DNA of 18,280 nt from Bacillota bacterium. Lineage in GTDB: Bacteria > Bacillota > Clostridia > Christensenellales > CAG-138. The DNA is taken from NCBI GenBank assembly GCA_023458355.1, contig JAEWZS010000064.1, positions 1-18,280 on the forward strand. The letters are read 5' to 3'. The notes beneath the pieces are model-generated. The model saw only the letters and a list, made by a program, of their open reading frames with translations, had not been told where the DNA came from and ran no database searches. A program made the translations under genes and the position numbers. The number at the start of each line of letters is the position of its first letter. Within the stretch, counting starts at the first letter, position 1. Shown here in pieces: positions 6,192 to 13,604 of the stretch.

Positions 6192-7329
6192 GCGCAACAA
6201 GCGTCTTATCGGTGTGGTCGCCTTCGGCATATTGCTGTATGAGTTTATCGAGAACTTTTCAGCGATATGGGAAGGCGCCGCGTTCGTGCTGGGGCTTTTA
6301 AAGCCTGTGTTTTTCGGCATAGGGATTGCGTTTATCACTAACATGCCTATGCGTTTTCTTGAATACCGCGTGTTCAAAAAATGGAAAGCACATAAAATAA
6401 AGCGCTTCGTCTGCGTGCTGCTCTCGGTGCTCTTTATTTTGTCCATCGTGACAGTCTTGATCTTCGTTCTCATTCCCATGCTCGTCCAAAGCGTGCGGCT
6501 ACTGGCCGAAAATCTCGATGAATACATAGCCGCGCTCACCTCATGGGCAGACGGGGTATGGCATAAACTCAATATGAGCGACGGTGTGGAGGAAAAGGTA
6601 CGCACTGTCTTGCAGGGCATTTTATCAAAGCTCGACACATGGATTGCAGCCGCTGCTACGGCTGCACTTAAGGTAACTTTCAATGTGGTAACGGGCGTGT
6701 TCAGCGGGATTATCGCACTCATCTTTAGCATGTACACGCTTTTTCACAAGGAAAAGCTTCTCAACCAGCTCAAAAAACTTATACATGCAGTGTTCAGCCA
6801 AAATACTGCAAGCCGCATTTTGGACGTTTGCGCGCGCACCAACAATGTATTCAACCGCTACTTCTTTGGCATGATAGCCGAGTGCGCTATTTTGGGAACG
6901 CTGTGCTTTATCGGCATGCAGATATTCGGCTTCCCGTATCCGCTCCTCATAAGCTTTATGGTTGGTATCACGCAGCTGGCTCCCATCATCGGGCCGTGGG
7001 TGAGCGGCATTTTGGGAGCGCTCATCATTTTAATGGTGAATCCGCCTATGGCGCTGTGGTTTATCGTGTTCATCATCGCCGTGCAGCAAATCGAGGAAAA
7101 CCTGTTTTACCCGCGCGTAGTCGGAAACGCCGTAGGGCTTTCGGGCATGTGGGTAATCGTCGCAATGCTTTTGTTCGGCGGGCTTTACGGCATCACGGGA
7201 ATTGTTCTTGCGGTACCGGTGATGGCAGTACTTTATACACTGTTGTCAGATTGGGTGAATACAAGGATTAAGAAAAAAGAAGAGCAAATGCTCAAGGAAG
7301 CATCTGCTCAGGAAGAATCGCCGGATTAA
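6163..7329 (+). CDS. AI-2E family transporter-like membrane protein
   Basis: A protein of about 388 residues with 7-8 hydrophobic segments and the PF01594 (AI-2E/PerM/YdiK) layout: two N-terminal helices, a third near G-I-A-F-I-T-N, a soluble stretch at about 115-170, and the conserved C-terminal block (G-I-T-Q-L-A-P-I-I-G-P, then Q-Q-I-E-E-N-L-F-Y-P-R-V-V-G). Family members have been linked to export of small molecules, Na+/H+ exchange and autoinducer-2, and the true substrate is usually unknown. Start choice is uncertain: TTG 6163 has AGGTG seven bases upstream, TTG 6136 is in frame nine codons earlier with a weaker site. Either way it overlaps the kinase gene, so translation is coupled. 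It ends 22 bases from the oppositely oriented glucosidase gene with no clear terminator between. Confidence 0.85.
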   Translation: MKEKIEVFYRRNKRLIGVVAFGILLYEFIENFSAIWEGAAFVLGLLKPVFFGIGIAFITNMPMRFLEYRVFKKWKAHKIKRFVCVLLSVLFILSIVTVLIFVLIPMLVQSVRLLAENLDEYIAALTSWADGVWHKLNMSDGVEEKVRTVLQGILSKLDTWIAAAATAALKVTFNVVTGVFSGIIALIFSMYTLFHKEKLLNQLKKLIHAVFSQNTASRILDVCARTNNVFNRYFFGMIAECAILGTLCFIGMQIFGFPYPLLISFMVGITQLAPIIGPWVSGILGALIILMVNPPMALWFIVFIIAVQQIEENLFYPRVVGNAVGLSGMWVIVAMLLFGGLYGITGIVLAVPVMAVLYTLLSDWVNTRIKKKEEQMLKEASAQEESPD

Positions 7330-7351
7330 CGGTTAAAAATGAAAGCGACAA

Positions 7352-9019
7352 TCAATTCTCTGTTATTGTAAACACTATGCCCTCATACGGCGCAAGGCGC
7401 AGTTTGGGGGCATATTCGCGTACACCGTGCGTAGAAAAGATGCACGCCGCATTCGCGTTAATAAGCTTAACATCGGCAGGTTTTCCGGTAAGGTTGACCG
7501 CGATAAGAAGTTTTTCCGTTTTGTCTGTACGGGTGTAGGCGATTACGCTGCGGTTGTCCTTGTCGACAGGTGCATACAGGCCGTAAGTAAGAACATCATG
7601 CGCTTTGCGAAGTGCAATTGCCTTTTTGTAAAACGACGCTATGCCGCCCTCGTGAAGCTCCGCTTCAAGATTCACTTCTTTGTAATTCGGGTTTACCTTA
7701 AGCCATGGTGTGCCTGTTGTGAACCCGGCGTTTGTCGAATCGTTCCACTGCACGGGCGTACGGGCGTTGTCGCGCGTCATGTTTTGTATGATACGGCGGG
7801 CAATCCGCTTTGGAACATGCATCATGCTTTGCAAAAGCGAATAGGTGTTTTTTGCTTCGTAATCTTTCCACTCGCTTTCCTCCAAGCGGCAGTTGGTCAT
7901 GCCGATTTCTTCGCCTTGGTAGATAAACGCCGTGCCCCGAAGCGTGAGGTTTATTAGCGCCAGAGCCTTTGCGCTCTCGCGGCGGAAGTTTTTATCGTTG
8001 CCGAAGCGTGACACCTGCCGCGGCTGGTCATGGTTTGAAAGGTAGTTGCCCACCCAGCCATTATTTTCCTGCATGGAGATTTGCCACGAGGATACCACGT
8101 TCTTAAAATCGAGCACGTTCCAACGGTAAAGCTTTCTGAAATCGAATTTACCGAGCGGCCCGCAGCCCAAAAGTGCAAGGTCGAACTGGAACATCATTTC
8201 AAGTTCGCTGTTTTTAGGATCTGTATAGCGCGCCACCGATCTTTGCCCGGTTAGGGCACCTTCGCCCACGGTAAAGCAGTTGTAGGGCTTCAGTACCTCC
8301 CGGTTCATCTCCTTTAAGAAATCGTGTACGCCTTCGAGGTCGCATATGAGCTCCCCGGGGAATTGCAGCCCTTTTTTATGGGGGTGCTTATCGGGGAAAT
8401 TCAATGGCTTTTTGATGGTGTTGATGACGTCCATGCGAAATCCCGCAACGCCCTTGTCGAGCCAGAAGCGCATCATGTCGTATATGTCTTTTCGAAGGTC
8501 TTCGTTTTCCCAATTGAGGTCACACTGGTTGGGCGTGAAGGTTGTAAGATAATACTCGCCGCTTTTTTCGTCCTTCTGCCACGCGCTGCCGCCGAAAAAC
8601 GACATCCAGTTATTGGGTGCAGAGCCGTTTTTACCTTCACGGAAAATGTAATAATCGCGGTATTTGGAGTTCTTATCCGCAATTGCCTCTTGAAACCATG
8701 CACACTGATCGGAGGTGTGGTTTGCAACAAGGTCCATCACGATGCCGATTTTGCGCGCTTTTGCTTCGCTTAATAGTGCATCAAAATCCGCCATGGCTCC
8801 GAAATCCGGATGGATGGTGTAATAATCGGAAATATCATAGCCGTAATCCGTATTAGGTGAAGCGTATACGGGCGACAGCCATACGATGTCCACGCCGAGG
8901 TCTTGAAGATACGGAAGCTTTTCTCGTATGCCGTTGAGGTCGCCGATGCCGTCGCCGTCGGTGTCATAAAACGAGCGCGGCCAGATTTGGTAGACAATGC
9001 TCTTTTTGTGTTCGGTCAT
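7352..9019 (-). CDS. GH13 alpha-glucosidase (oligo-1,6-glucosidase type)
   Basis: A 555-residue cytoplasmic glycoside hydrolase of family 13, most like subfamily 31 (QCDLNWENEDLR at about 165-176). Catalytic residues are Asp197 (GFRMDVI), Glu253 (VGEG) and Asp331 (SNHDQPR). The N-terminal DTDGDGIGDL loop is the calcium site of this group. Val198 directly after the nucleophile is the residue reported in family members that prefer alpha-1,6 bonds, so isomaltose, panose or limit-dextrin pieces are likely substrates. No signal peptide is present, so oligosaccharides must be imported. ATG 9019 has a strong GAGGAGGG site. It is last in the run uppP - hydrolase - glucosidase, 49 bases after the hydrolase. 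A short imperfect dyad (TAGAT-N8-ATCTA, 9038-9055) lies in that gap and could be an operator, which is weakly supported. Confidence 0.93.
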   Translation of the reverse strand: MTEHKKSIVYQIWPRSFYDTDGDGIGDLNGIREKLPYLQDLGVDIVWLSPVYASPNTDYGYDISDYYTIHPDFGAMADFDALLSEAKARKIGIVMDLVANHTSDQCAWFQEAIADKNSKYRDYYIFREGKNGSAPNNWMSFFGGSAWQKDEKSGEYYLTTFTPNQCDLNWENEDLRKDIYDMMRFWLDKGVAGFRMDVINTIKKPLNFPDKHPHKKGLQFPGELICDLEGVHDFLKEMNREVLKPYNCFTVGEGALTGQRSVARYTDPKNSELEMMFQFDLALLGCGPLGKFDFRKLYRWNVLDFKNVVSSWQISMQENNGWVGNYLSNHDQPRQVSRFGNDKNFRRESAKALALINLTLRGTAFIYQGEEIGMTNCRLEESEWKDYEAKNTYSLLQSMMHVPKRIARRIIQNMTRDNARTPVQWNDSTNAGFTTGTPWLKVNPNYKEVNLEAELHEGGIASFYKKAIALRKAHDVLTYGLYAPVDKDNRSVIAYTRTDKTEKLLIAVNLTGKPADVKLINANAACIFSTHGVREYAPKLRLAPYEGIVFTITEN

Positions 9020-9068
9020 GGCTTGTCCCTCCTCAAGTAGATGTAACAGTATCTATATATGTAAGATG

Positions 9069-9833
9069 TCAAATCGGAGCGCAAAACGGAGCTATGGTAT
9101 TTTCAAATTGCTTGAGCATTTCTTGATATTCCGCTTCGTCGTAATAGTAATGCATTGATTTAGGCATCACAGAAACGGTTATATTTGGGTTCTTACTTAG
9201 GTGTTTACATGATTTCATGGATACGATTTCGTCTTTGCCGGATTGAAAAACGACTGTTTTTTGAGAAAGCGTGCTTATGGCACTTCGCGCGCGCCGCGCT
9301 TCAGAAAAAAGCTCCAGATAACGCGGTATGCTTAAAATACAAGCGAGAGGGTTTTTTGTAAGTGCTATACTGCAGGCCGCTTTTGCGGCCACAGCTACTT
9401 TATCGCAAGGTCGCACGCGGTTTAGCATAACCTTAAGCGAATTTGAAACCGCATTGGGCTTGAGTGAGATTATTAAAGGTACAGCAATCAAAAACAGCTG
9501 CTTTATTTTTTCATGAAAATGAGGTGCTGCATCCATGGCGAGCAAGGTGCCCAAAGAATGCCCAACGATAATGATGTTATCATAATGCTCGGATAGGTGG
9601 CCGAGCTTTGAAAATACAGTCTTTTTCCATTGAGAAACAGAGCTTCTTGAAAACTCGCGAAATGTTTCACCGTGGCCGTCAAGCAAAATGTTATGCACCG
9701 AAATAGATTCCGGCACCCTTTTTATAAAGTCCGCAAAATGGCAGGGCGTTCCCAATATGCCGTGGATAAACAGAATCACCGTTTTGCTGTGAGGCTCGTC
9801 CCGTATATAGGCTTTGTGGATTGGGGCTTCCAT
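9069..9833 (-). CDS. Alpha/beta hydrolase (esterase/lipase-like)
   Basis: A 254-residue alpha/beta-hydrolase. The oxyanion region H-G-I-L-G-T-P is at about 24-30, the nucleophile Ser93 lies in GHSLG, the acid is probably Asp201 (S-G-K-D-E-I-V-S) and the base His228 (SMHYYYDEAEY). The pattern fits small carboxylesterases or monoacylglycerol-type lipases that act on carboxyl esters in the cytoplasm; the substrate cannot be read from the sequence. ATG 9833 is preceded by AAGGGAG eight bases away. It sits 36 bases after uppP and 49 bases before the glucosidase gene, all minus strand, so the three are probably co-transcribed. Confidence 0.87.
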   Translation of the reverse strand: MEAPIHKAYIRDEPHSKTVILFIHGILGTPCHFADFIKRVPESISVHNILLDGHGETFREFSRSSVSQWKKTVFSKLGHLSEHYDNIIIVGHSLGTLLAMDAAPHFHEKIKQLFLIAVPLIISLKPNAVSNSLKVMLNRVRPCDKVAVAAKAACSIALTKNPLACILSIPRYLELFSEARRARSAISTLSQKTVVFQSGKDEIVSMKSCKHLSKNPNITVSVMPKSMHYYYDEAEYQEMLKQFENTIAPFCAPI

Positions 9834-9869
9834 GCATCCTGCTCCCTTAAGCGGTAGTTTGATTCGATA

Positions 9870-10661
9870 TTAACCGGTAAAAAACACGCGGAACACAAGT
9901 TGATCGAGCAATATCAACACGCCGAGCGCCGCTGTATACCATGCAAAACCTACGAGACTCTTTTTTACAATGAGTCGTATCATAAAGCGTATGGCAAAAT
10001 ATCCACTCACACAGGCAAAGAGCATTCCTAAGAAAATGGCTCCCCAAGGTTCGGTATGTATGCTCGTTTTTATGACGTTTGGAAGCTGCAGCACCACGGA
10101 ACCCATAATGGCGGGGATGGAGAGCAAAAACGAGAACTCGGCAGCATCCTTCTTTTTCAGCCCGAAGAAGCGACTGCCGGCGATGGTTGCACCCGAGCGG
10201 GATACAGCCGGTAAAACGGATATGCCTTGCATGAGACCAACGCCCGCGGCTTCCAGAACCTTCATCTCGGAAATGGTTTTTCTGCCATGCGCAATTTTTT
10301 CGTTGAGAAACAGTATGGCTGACGTAATCAAAAACTCTATGCCTAAAAACGCGCCGCTAAACGATGATTCAAAAAAATCTCTGAAAAGAAGCGTGATTAC
10401 TACAGTTATCGCTGTGGAAATGAGAAGCAGCCCCACCTTTTTTTGGATGGGTTTTTTAAGCATATCCCATATTTCTCGGTAAAACACCACGCAAACTGCG
10501 ATGAGCGTGCCAAGGTGCAGCATGGTATCAAAAAACAACGAAGCCTCGGTATCAATCCCCAGCACCTTTTGCAAAAGTACCAAATGCCCTGAGCTTGAAA
10601 TCGGCAAAAATTCCGTTACCCCTTGCACGAGTCCCAAGAGCATAGCAAACCAAACGGACAA
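9870..10661 (-). CDS. uppP: Undecaprenyl-diphosphatase (UppP/BacA)
   Basis: An integral membrane phosphatase that converts undecaprenyl pyrophosphate to undecaprenyl phosphate, renewing the lipid carrier for peptidoglycan and other wall polymers; overproduction in other bacteria gives bacitracin resistance. The two signature blocks are present: QGVTEFLPISSSGH at residues 13-26 (Glu17, His26) and PAVSRSGAT at about 151-159. I chose TTG 10661 (263 residues, normal for the family): GGAGGTGA lies just upstream and the protein then begins at the usual point before the first motif. A longer frame from 10772 would start inside the promoter and add 37 residues with no family counterpart. It is first in the operon with the hydrolase and glucosidase genes. 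Confidence 0.93.
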   Translation of the reverse strand: MSVWFAMLLGLVQGVTEFLPISSSGHLVLLQKVLGIDTEASLFFDTMLHLGTLIAVCVVFYREIWDMLKKPIQKKVGLLLISTAITVVITLLFRDFFESSFSGAFLGIEFLITSAILFLNEKIAHGRKTISEMKVLEAAGVGLMQGISVLPAVSRSGATIAGSRFFGLKKKDAAEFSFLLSIPAIMGSVVLQLPNVIKTSIHTEPWGAIFLGMLFACVSGYFAIRFMIRLIVKKSLVGFAWYTAALGVLILLDQLVFRVFFTG

Positions 10662-10743
10662 AGCAATCACCTCCACGTTGAGACCATGGGAGTGCATCCC
10701 ACCAAGTGACAAAGGCCACTTTTTTAACATGCACCTTAAATCT

Positions 10744-10772
10744 ATTCTATGCGCGATGATTTCATCTATCAA
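10744..10772 (-). promoter_or_regulatory. Promoter of the uppP operon
   Basis: On the minus strand TTGATA (10772-10767), a 17-base spacer and TAGAAT (10749-10744) make a good sigma-A type promoter. The expected start is near 10737, leaving a leader of about 76 bases before TTG 10661. The leader contains two small stems (AAGTG/CACTT and TGGGA/TCCCA at 10687-10701). Confidence 0.65.
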
Positions 10773-10913
10773 GGAAAATATAAAAGTGGAGCAAAATGCG
10801 CAATCAATGGCATCTTCGCTGAAACGTCGGAAAATTTATAACATTGTGACGAAACATCATTCATAATGTTACACATTGTTTTCGCAAAACATAGACTTTG
10901 TCGGAAAAATCTG

Positions 10914-10943
10914 TTGAAGCCAATTTGAATTTTAAGCTATAAT
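10914..10943 (+). promoter_or_regulatory. Promoter of the DUF1538-PII operon
   Basis: TTGAAG (10914-10919), an 18-base spacer and a perfect TATAAT (10938-10943). Only AGTAGT separates the -10 from the ATG at 10950, so the expected transcript start coincides with the start codon. Upstream lies a 7-bp inverted repeat TAACATT/AATGTTA (10839-10845, 10865-10871) and a direct repeat of ACATTGT (10841 and 10873). Confidence 0.65.
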
Positions 10944-10949
10944 AGTAGT

Positions 10950-12701
10950 ATGAAGTTTGTTAACACGCTTAAAGAAGTATTTTTATCATCTCTGCCGCTT
11001 GCGGCCATCATTTTGTTGGTCTGCGGTTTTCTTGCACCTTTAGCGAATGTTTATGATTACGTCAAGCTCACACTTGGGTATTTGGGCGTGGTTATCGGTC
11101 AGGCGTTGTTTTTGGTTGGTCTCGACCACAGCATACTTCCTATCGGGAAGCTTGTCGGTAGCTCTTTGATTAGGCTTGAAAAGGTGATTTTCATTATACT
11201 CACCGGTGTTGTGTTCGGGCTTGTGGCGACCGTTGCGGAACCTGCTCTGGCTGTGCTTGCGCACCAGACCAACATGGTCATGGACTTCGTAAATGCGAGA
11301 ACCTTTGTATGGGTGATGAGCATCGGCATAGGGGTGTTTGTGGGATTCGCACTATGGCGTATCATAAAAGACCTCAATATTAAAATTGTTTTTGCTGCGC
11401 TTTATGTTTTGGTTTTCTTCGTTGTAATTTTTGTACCGGAGGAGTTTGTAGCGCTCGCATTTGATGGCAGCGGCGCAACAACGGGCGATATTTCTGTGCC
11501 CTTCATTTTAGCACTCGGCTTAGGTGCATCCGCTACCATGTCAAAGCACAAAACCAACGACGATACATTCGGCATAATAGGACTCGCTTCCGTAGGTCCC
11601 ATTTTGGCACTTTTCGTCTACGGTATTATTTTAAACGTTTCCTACGGCGGGGAGTTTCCGCCTGCAGGCATTTACAACCCCGGTGCGGCCGACAACCTCT
11701 TAGAGATCACCGTAAATAACATCGGAAATGTCGCACTCGCGCTTGTTCCGGTATTGGCAGTTTTTTTACCGTTTCAGATATTCCTCATCAAGCTTGCCAA
11801 AAAGGAGATTCGCGGAATACTTTTCGGGTCGATTGTCGTTTATGTGGGTCTGCTTATTTTCCTTACCGGTATCGATTACGGATTTGCGTTTGCAGGGGAG
11901 TATATAGGATCGGTATTTTTAGACCCCTCTCGTCCTGATTGGTTTCAATACTTGCTGCTCATTGTGAGCTTCATTTTGGGTGCGGCAATTACGCTTACCG
12001 AACCTGCGGTGACGGTATTGGGCGAGCAGCTTGAGGAGATCACAAACGGTCATATCAAAAAGCTTACGATTCGCCTTGCACTCGCCATCGGTATAGGTTT
12101 TGCGGCAATTCTTGCTATGATAAAAATACTTACGCAAATTAATATACTTTGGTTCCTCGTACCGCTATACTTTATCGCGCTTATCATGATGCCGTTTACA
12201 TCTAAGCTCTTCGTCGGCCTTGCATTTGACTCAGGCGGTGTCTCGGGCGGTGCTCTTACATCGGCATTTTTAACACCGCTCACGCTGGGCGCTGCACAGG
12301 CTGTTGCAAAAAATACAGGCGTTGGCGCGCAATCTGTGTTGACAAACGGCTTTGGCATCATCGCCTTTATTTCGGTAACCCCCTTGATTACGGTACAGGC
12401 ATTGGGTATAATCTATGACATTCGGCGCAAGGCCGAACAAAAACGCATGGAAGATGCCGAACTTCTCGAGATGGGAGAGCTTCAATCGTTTGCCGTATCT
12501 CATGAGGAGGATGCTGACGAGTTGAACGATGCCTCAGAGGAAGCGGCCATCGAAGCACCGGAACTTACAGATGCTGAAGCTGCGGCAGATTTTGAAGATA
12601 GCGATTCTGTACTCGTAACGGCGGAATTACAGGGTATGGATGACGAAGAACCCGTCGATGAAACGACCACACATTCGGAGGTACCCCAACGTGAACTGTA
12701 A
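10950..12701 (+). CDS. DUF1538 membrane protein, putative transporter
   Basis: A 583-residue integral membrane protein with a long hydrophobic core (about 12-490) and a highly acidic C-terminal tail (about 495-583). It matches DUF1538 in tandem: two motifs occur twice, A-T-V-A-E-P-A-L-A-V-L near 93-103 and I-T-L-T-E-P-A-V-T-V-L near 347-357, and F-V-A-L-A-F-D-G-S-G near 166-175 and F-V-G-L-A-F-D-S-G-G near 421-430. This indicates internal duplication as in many secondary transporters, with the E-P and F-D-G residues as likely substrate or ion sites. The substrate is unknown. Two PII-like genes follow, the first overlapping by 11 bases, so activity is probably controlled by a nucleotide or metabolite signal. 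ATG 10950 has no ribosome binding site and an in-frame TGA lies eight codons upstream of it. Confidence 0.85.
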   Translation: MKFVNTLKEVFLSSLPLAAIILLVCGFLAPLANVYDYVKLTLGYLGVVIGQALFLVGLDHSILPIGKLVGSSLIRLEKVIFIILTGVVFGLVATVAEPALAVLAHQTNMVMDFVNARTFVWVMSIGIGVFVGFALWRIIKDLNIKIVFAALYVLVFFVVIFVPEEFVALAFDGSGATTGDISVPFILALGLGASATMSKHKTNDDTFGIIGLASVGPILALFVYGIILNVSYGGEFPPAGIYNPGAADNLLEITVNNIGNVALALVPVLAVFLPFQIFLIKLAKKEIRGILFGSIVVYVGLLIFLTGIDYGFAFAGEYIGSVFLDPSRPDWFQYLLLIVSFILGAAITLTEPAVTVLGEQLEEITNGHIKKLTIRLALAIGIGFAAILAMIKILTQINILWFLVPLYFIALIMMPFTSKLFVGLAFDSGGVSGGALTSAFLTPLTLGAAQAVAKNTGVGAQSVLTNGFGIIAFISVTPLITVQALGIIYDIRRKAEQKRMEDAELLEMGELQSFAVSHEEDADELNDASEEAAIEAPELTDAEAAADFEDSDSVLVTAELQGMDDEEPVDETTTHSEVPQREL

Positions 12702-13011
12702 TCCATGCGGCGGAATCGTATATTTATCGATCATCGCCGGAAGAAAGAAAAAAGAAGCACTCCTTGATGCTCTCTCGGAAGCGGGTGGGCGGCTTATCAA
12801 GGTAATATATTGCAGAGGTTCCGTGGAAGCAAGTTATATTAAGGACGTTTTAGGACTTGTGCCTGAGGAGCATAAGGTACTTATCACGTGTCTGCTGCCC
12901 AGAGAAAAGACCGACGCAATGTTTAAAATGCTCATCGATAAATTCCACTTCGACAAGCCGAATACGGGCATCGCCTTCATTATGCGCGTAGATAGGCTGT
13001 CAGCGGCCTAA
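12691..13011 (+). CDS. PII-like signalling protein (first copy)
   Basis: A 106-residue protein, starting at GTG 12691 with CGGAGG nine bases upstream and overlapping the last 11 bases of the DUF1538 gene. The layout resembles a PII ferredoxin-like fold: first strand G-G-I-V-Y-L-S-I-I-A, helix with repeated Lys and Ala, strand L-I-K-V-I-Y-C-R-G, then L-I-T-C-L-L-P and a C-terminal T-G-I-A-F-I-M-R-V-D strand. The classical T-loop with its uridylylated Tyr is not seen, so control by GlnD-type modification is unlikely. It probably senses a nucleotide or a metabolite and acts on the membrane protein encoded upstream. Its similarity to the second copy is low, so they may form different trimers or a mixed one. 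Assignment rests on fold pattern and context. Confidence 0.7.
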   Translation: MNCNPCGGIVYLSIIAGRKKKEALLDALSEAGGRLIKVIYCRGSVEASYIKDVLGLVPEEHKVLITCLLPREKTDAMFKMLIDKFHFDKPNTGIAFIMRVDRLSAA

Positions 13012-13085
13012 CCTGTCACATAGACGGACTTTGTGGAAGGTGACCCGCAGGATAACCGCATATTAAGAACAGGAGAACAAGTAAA

Positions 13086-13424
13086 ATGGATAATAGCACG
13101 AACATTAGAGCGCTATACATTGTAATAAATGCCGGCTTTGCTGAAGCAGCCATAGAGATTGCCCGTTCTGTCGGTGCACGCGGCGCAACTATTTTAAACG
13201 CGCGCGGGTTTGGCTCTATACATAAATCCATCATGGGCATTTCCGTTGATACCGAAAAGGAAATGGTTCTTTGCCTTGTAGATAAGGAAACAGCAGACAG
13301 GGTAATCGACGCCATCAAGGAAAAAGCAGGTCCGGGTTCACCCGTGAACGGTATTTGCTTCACCATACCCGTAGAGCAGATGGTGGGTATCAACAACGGT
13401 CTCCCGGAGGAAAAACCGGTTTAA
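13086..13424 (+). CDS. P-II family regulator-like protein (second copy)
   Basis: A 112-residue protein with clearer PII features: first strand A-L-Y-I-V-I-N-A-G, helix F-A-E-A-A-I-E-I-A-R, strand A-T-I-L-N-A-R-G-F-G in the position of the PII V-T-E-V-K-G-F-G segment, helix K-E-T-A-D-R-V-I-D-A-I, and a nucleotide-pocket-like segment G-P-G-S-P-V-N-G-I-C-F-T-I-P-V-E-Q-M-V-G. The T-loop is short and lacks the usual modified Tyr. ATG 13086 has AGGAG about ten bases upstream. A gap of 74 bases separates it from the first copy, and a terminator follows at 13493, so it closes the operon. Probably an ATP/ADP or cAMP-type sensor for the DUF1538 protein, which is inference. Confidence 0.82.
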   Translation: MDNSTNIRALYIVINAGFAEAAIEIARSVGARGATILNARGFGSIHKSIMGISVDTEKEMVLCLVDKETADRVIDAIKEKAGPGSPVNGICFTIPVEQMVGINNGLPEEKPV

Positions 13425-13492
13425 GAGTATTGTCTGAACGATCATTTCATACAACATAGAGGCGGATTATATCCGTCGTTATGCTTACGGAT

Positions 13493-13531
13493 AAAGCGCT
13501 ATAATGCATGTCGCATGAATGGTGCTTTTTT
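13493..13531 (+). terminator. Terminator of the DUF1538-PII operon
   Basis: Arm 13493-13502 pairs with 13519-13528 (10 bp including two G-U pairs), an inner ATGC/GCAT stem caps it with a five-base loop, and six T follow at 13526-13531. It lies 68 bases after the second PII stop codon. Confidence 0.7.
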
Positions 13532-13547
13532 GTTTACATACCCGCTC

Positions 13548-13575
13548 TTGCACTTTTTTGTGTTTCTAGTATGAT
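13548..13575 (+). promoter_or_regulatory. Probable promoter of the YitT-family gene
   Basis: TTGCAC (13548-13553), 16-base spacer, TATGAT (13570-13575). The expected start is near 13582, giving a leader of about 22 bases before ATG 13605 that holds the GGGAGGAT ribosome binding site. Confidence 0.5.
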
Positions 13576-13604
13576 TATATTCATGAAAGGTAGGGAGGAT
13601 ATCC

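Noticed and set aside
10687..10731. Plus-strand AAGTG/CACTT stem followed by T-run as a terminator
   Set aside because: The stem is only five base pairs and no plus-strand gene ends upstream of it.
10662..10772. N-terminal extension of UppP from 10772
   Set aside because: It would begin within the -35 of the promoter, has no family counterpart, and a strong ribosome binding site supports TTG 10661.
13500..13505. Perfect TATAAT that could be a promoter for the YitT-family gene
   Set aside because: It lies inside the stem of the terminator at 13493-13531 and has no -35; the TTGCAC-16-TATGAT promoter downstream is better placed.
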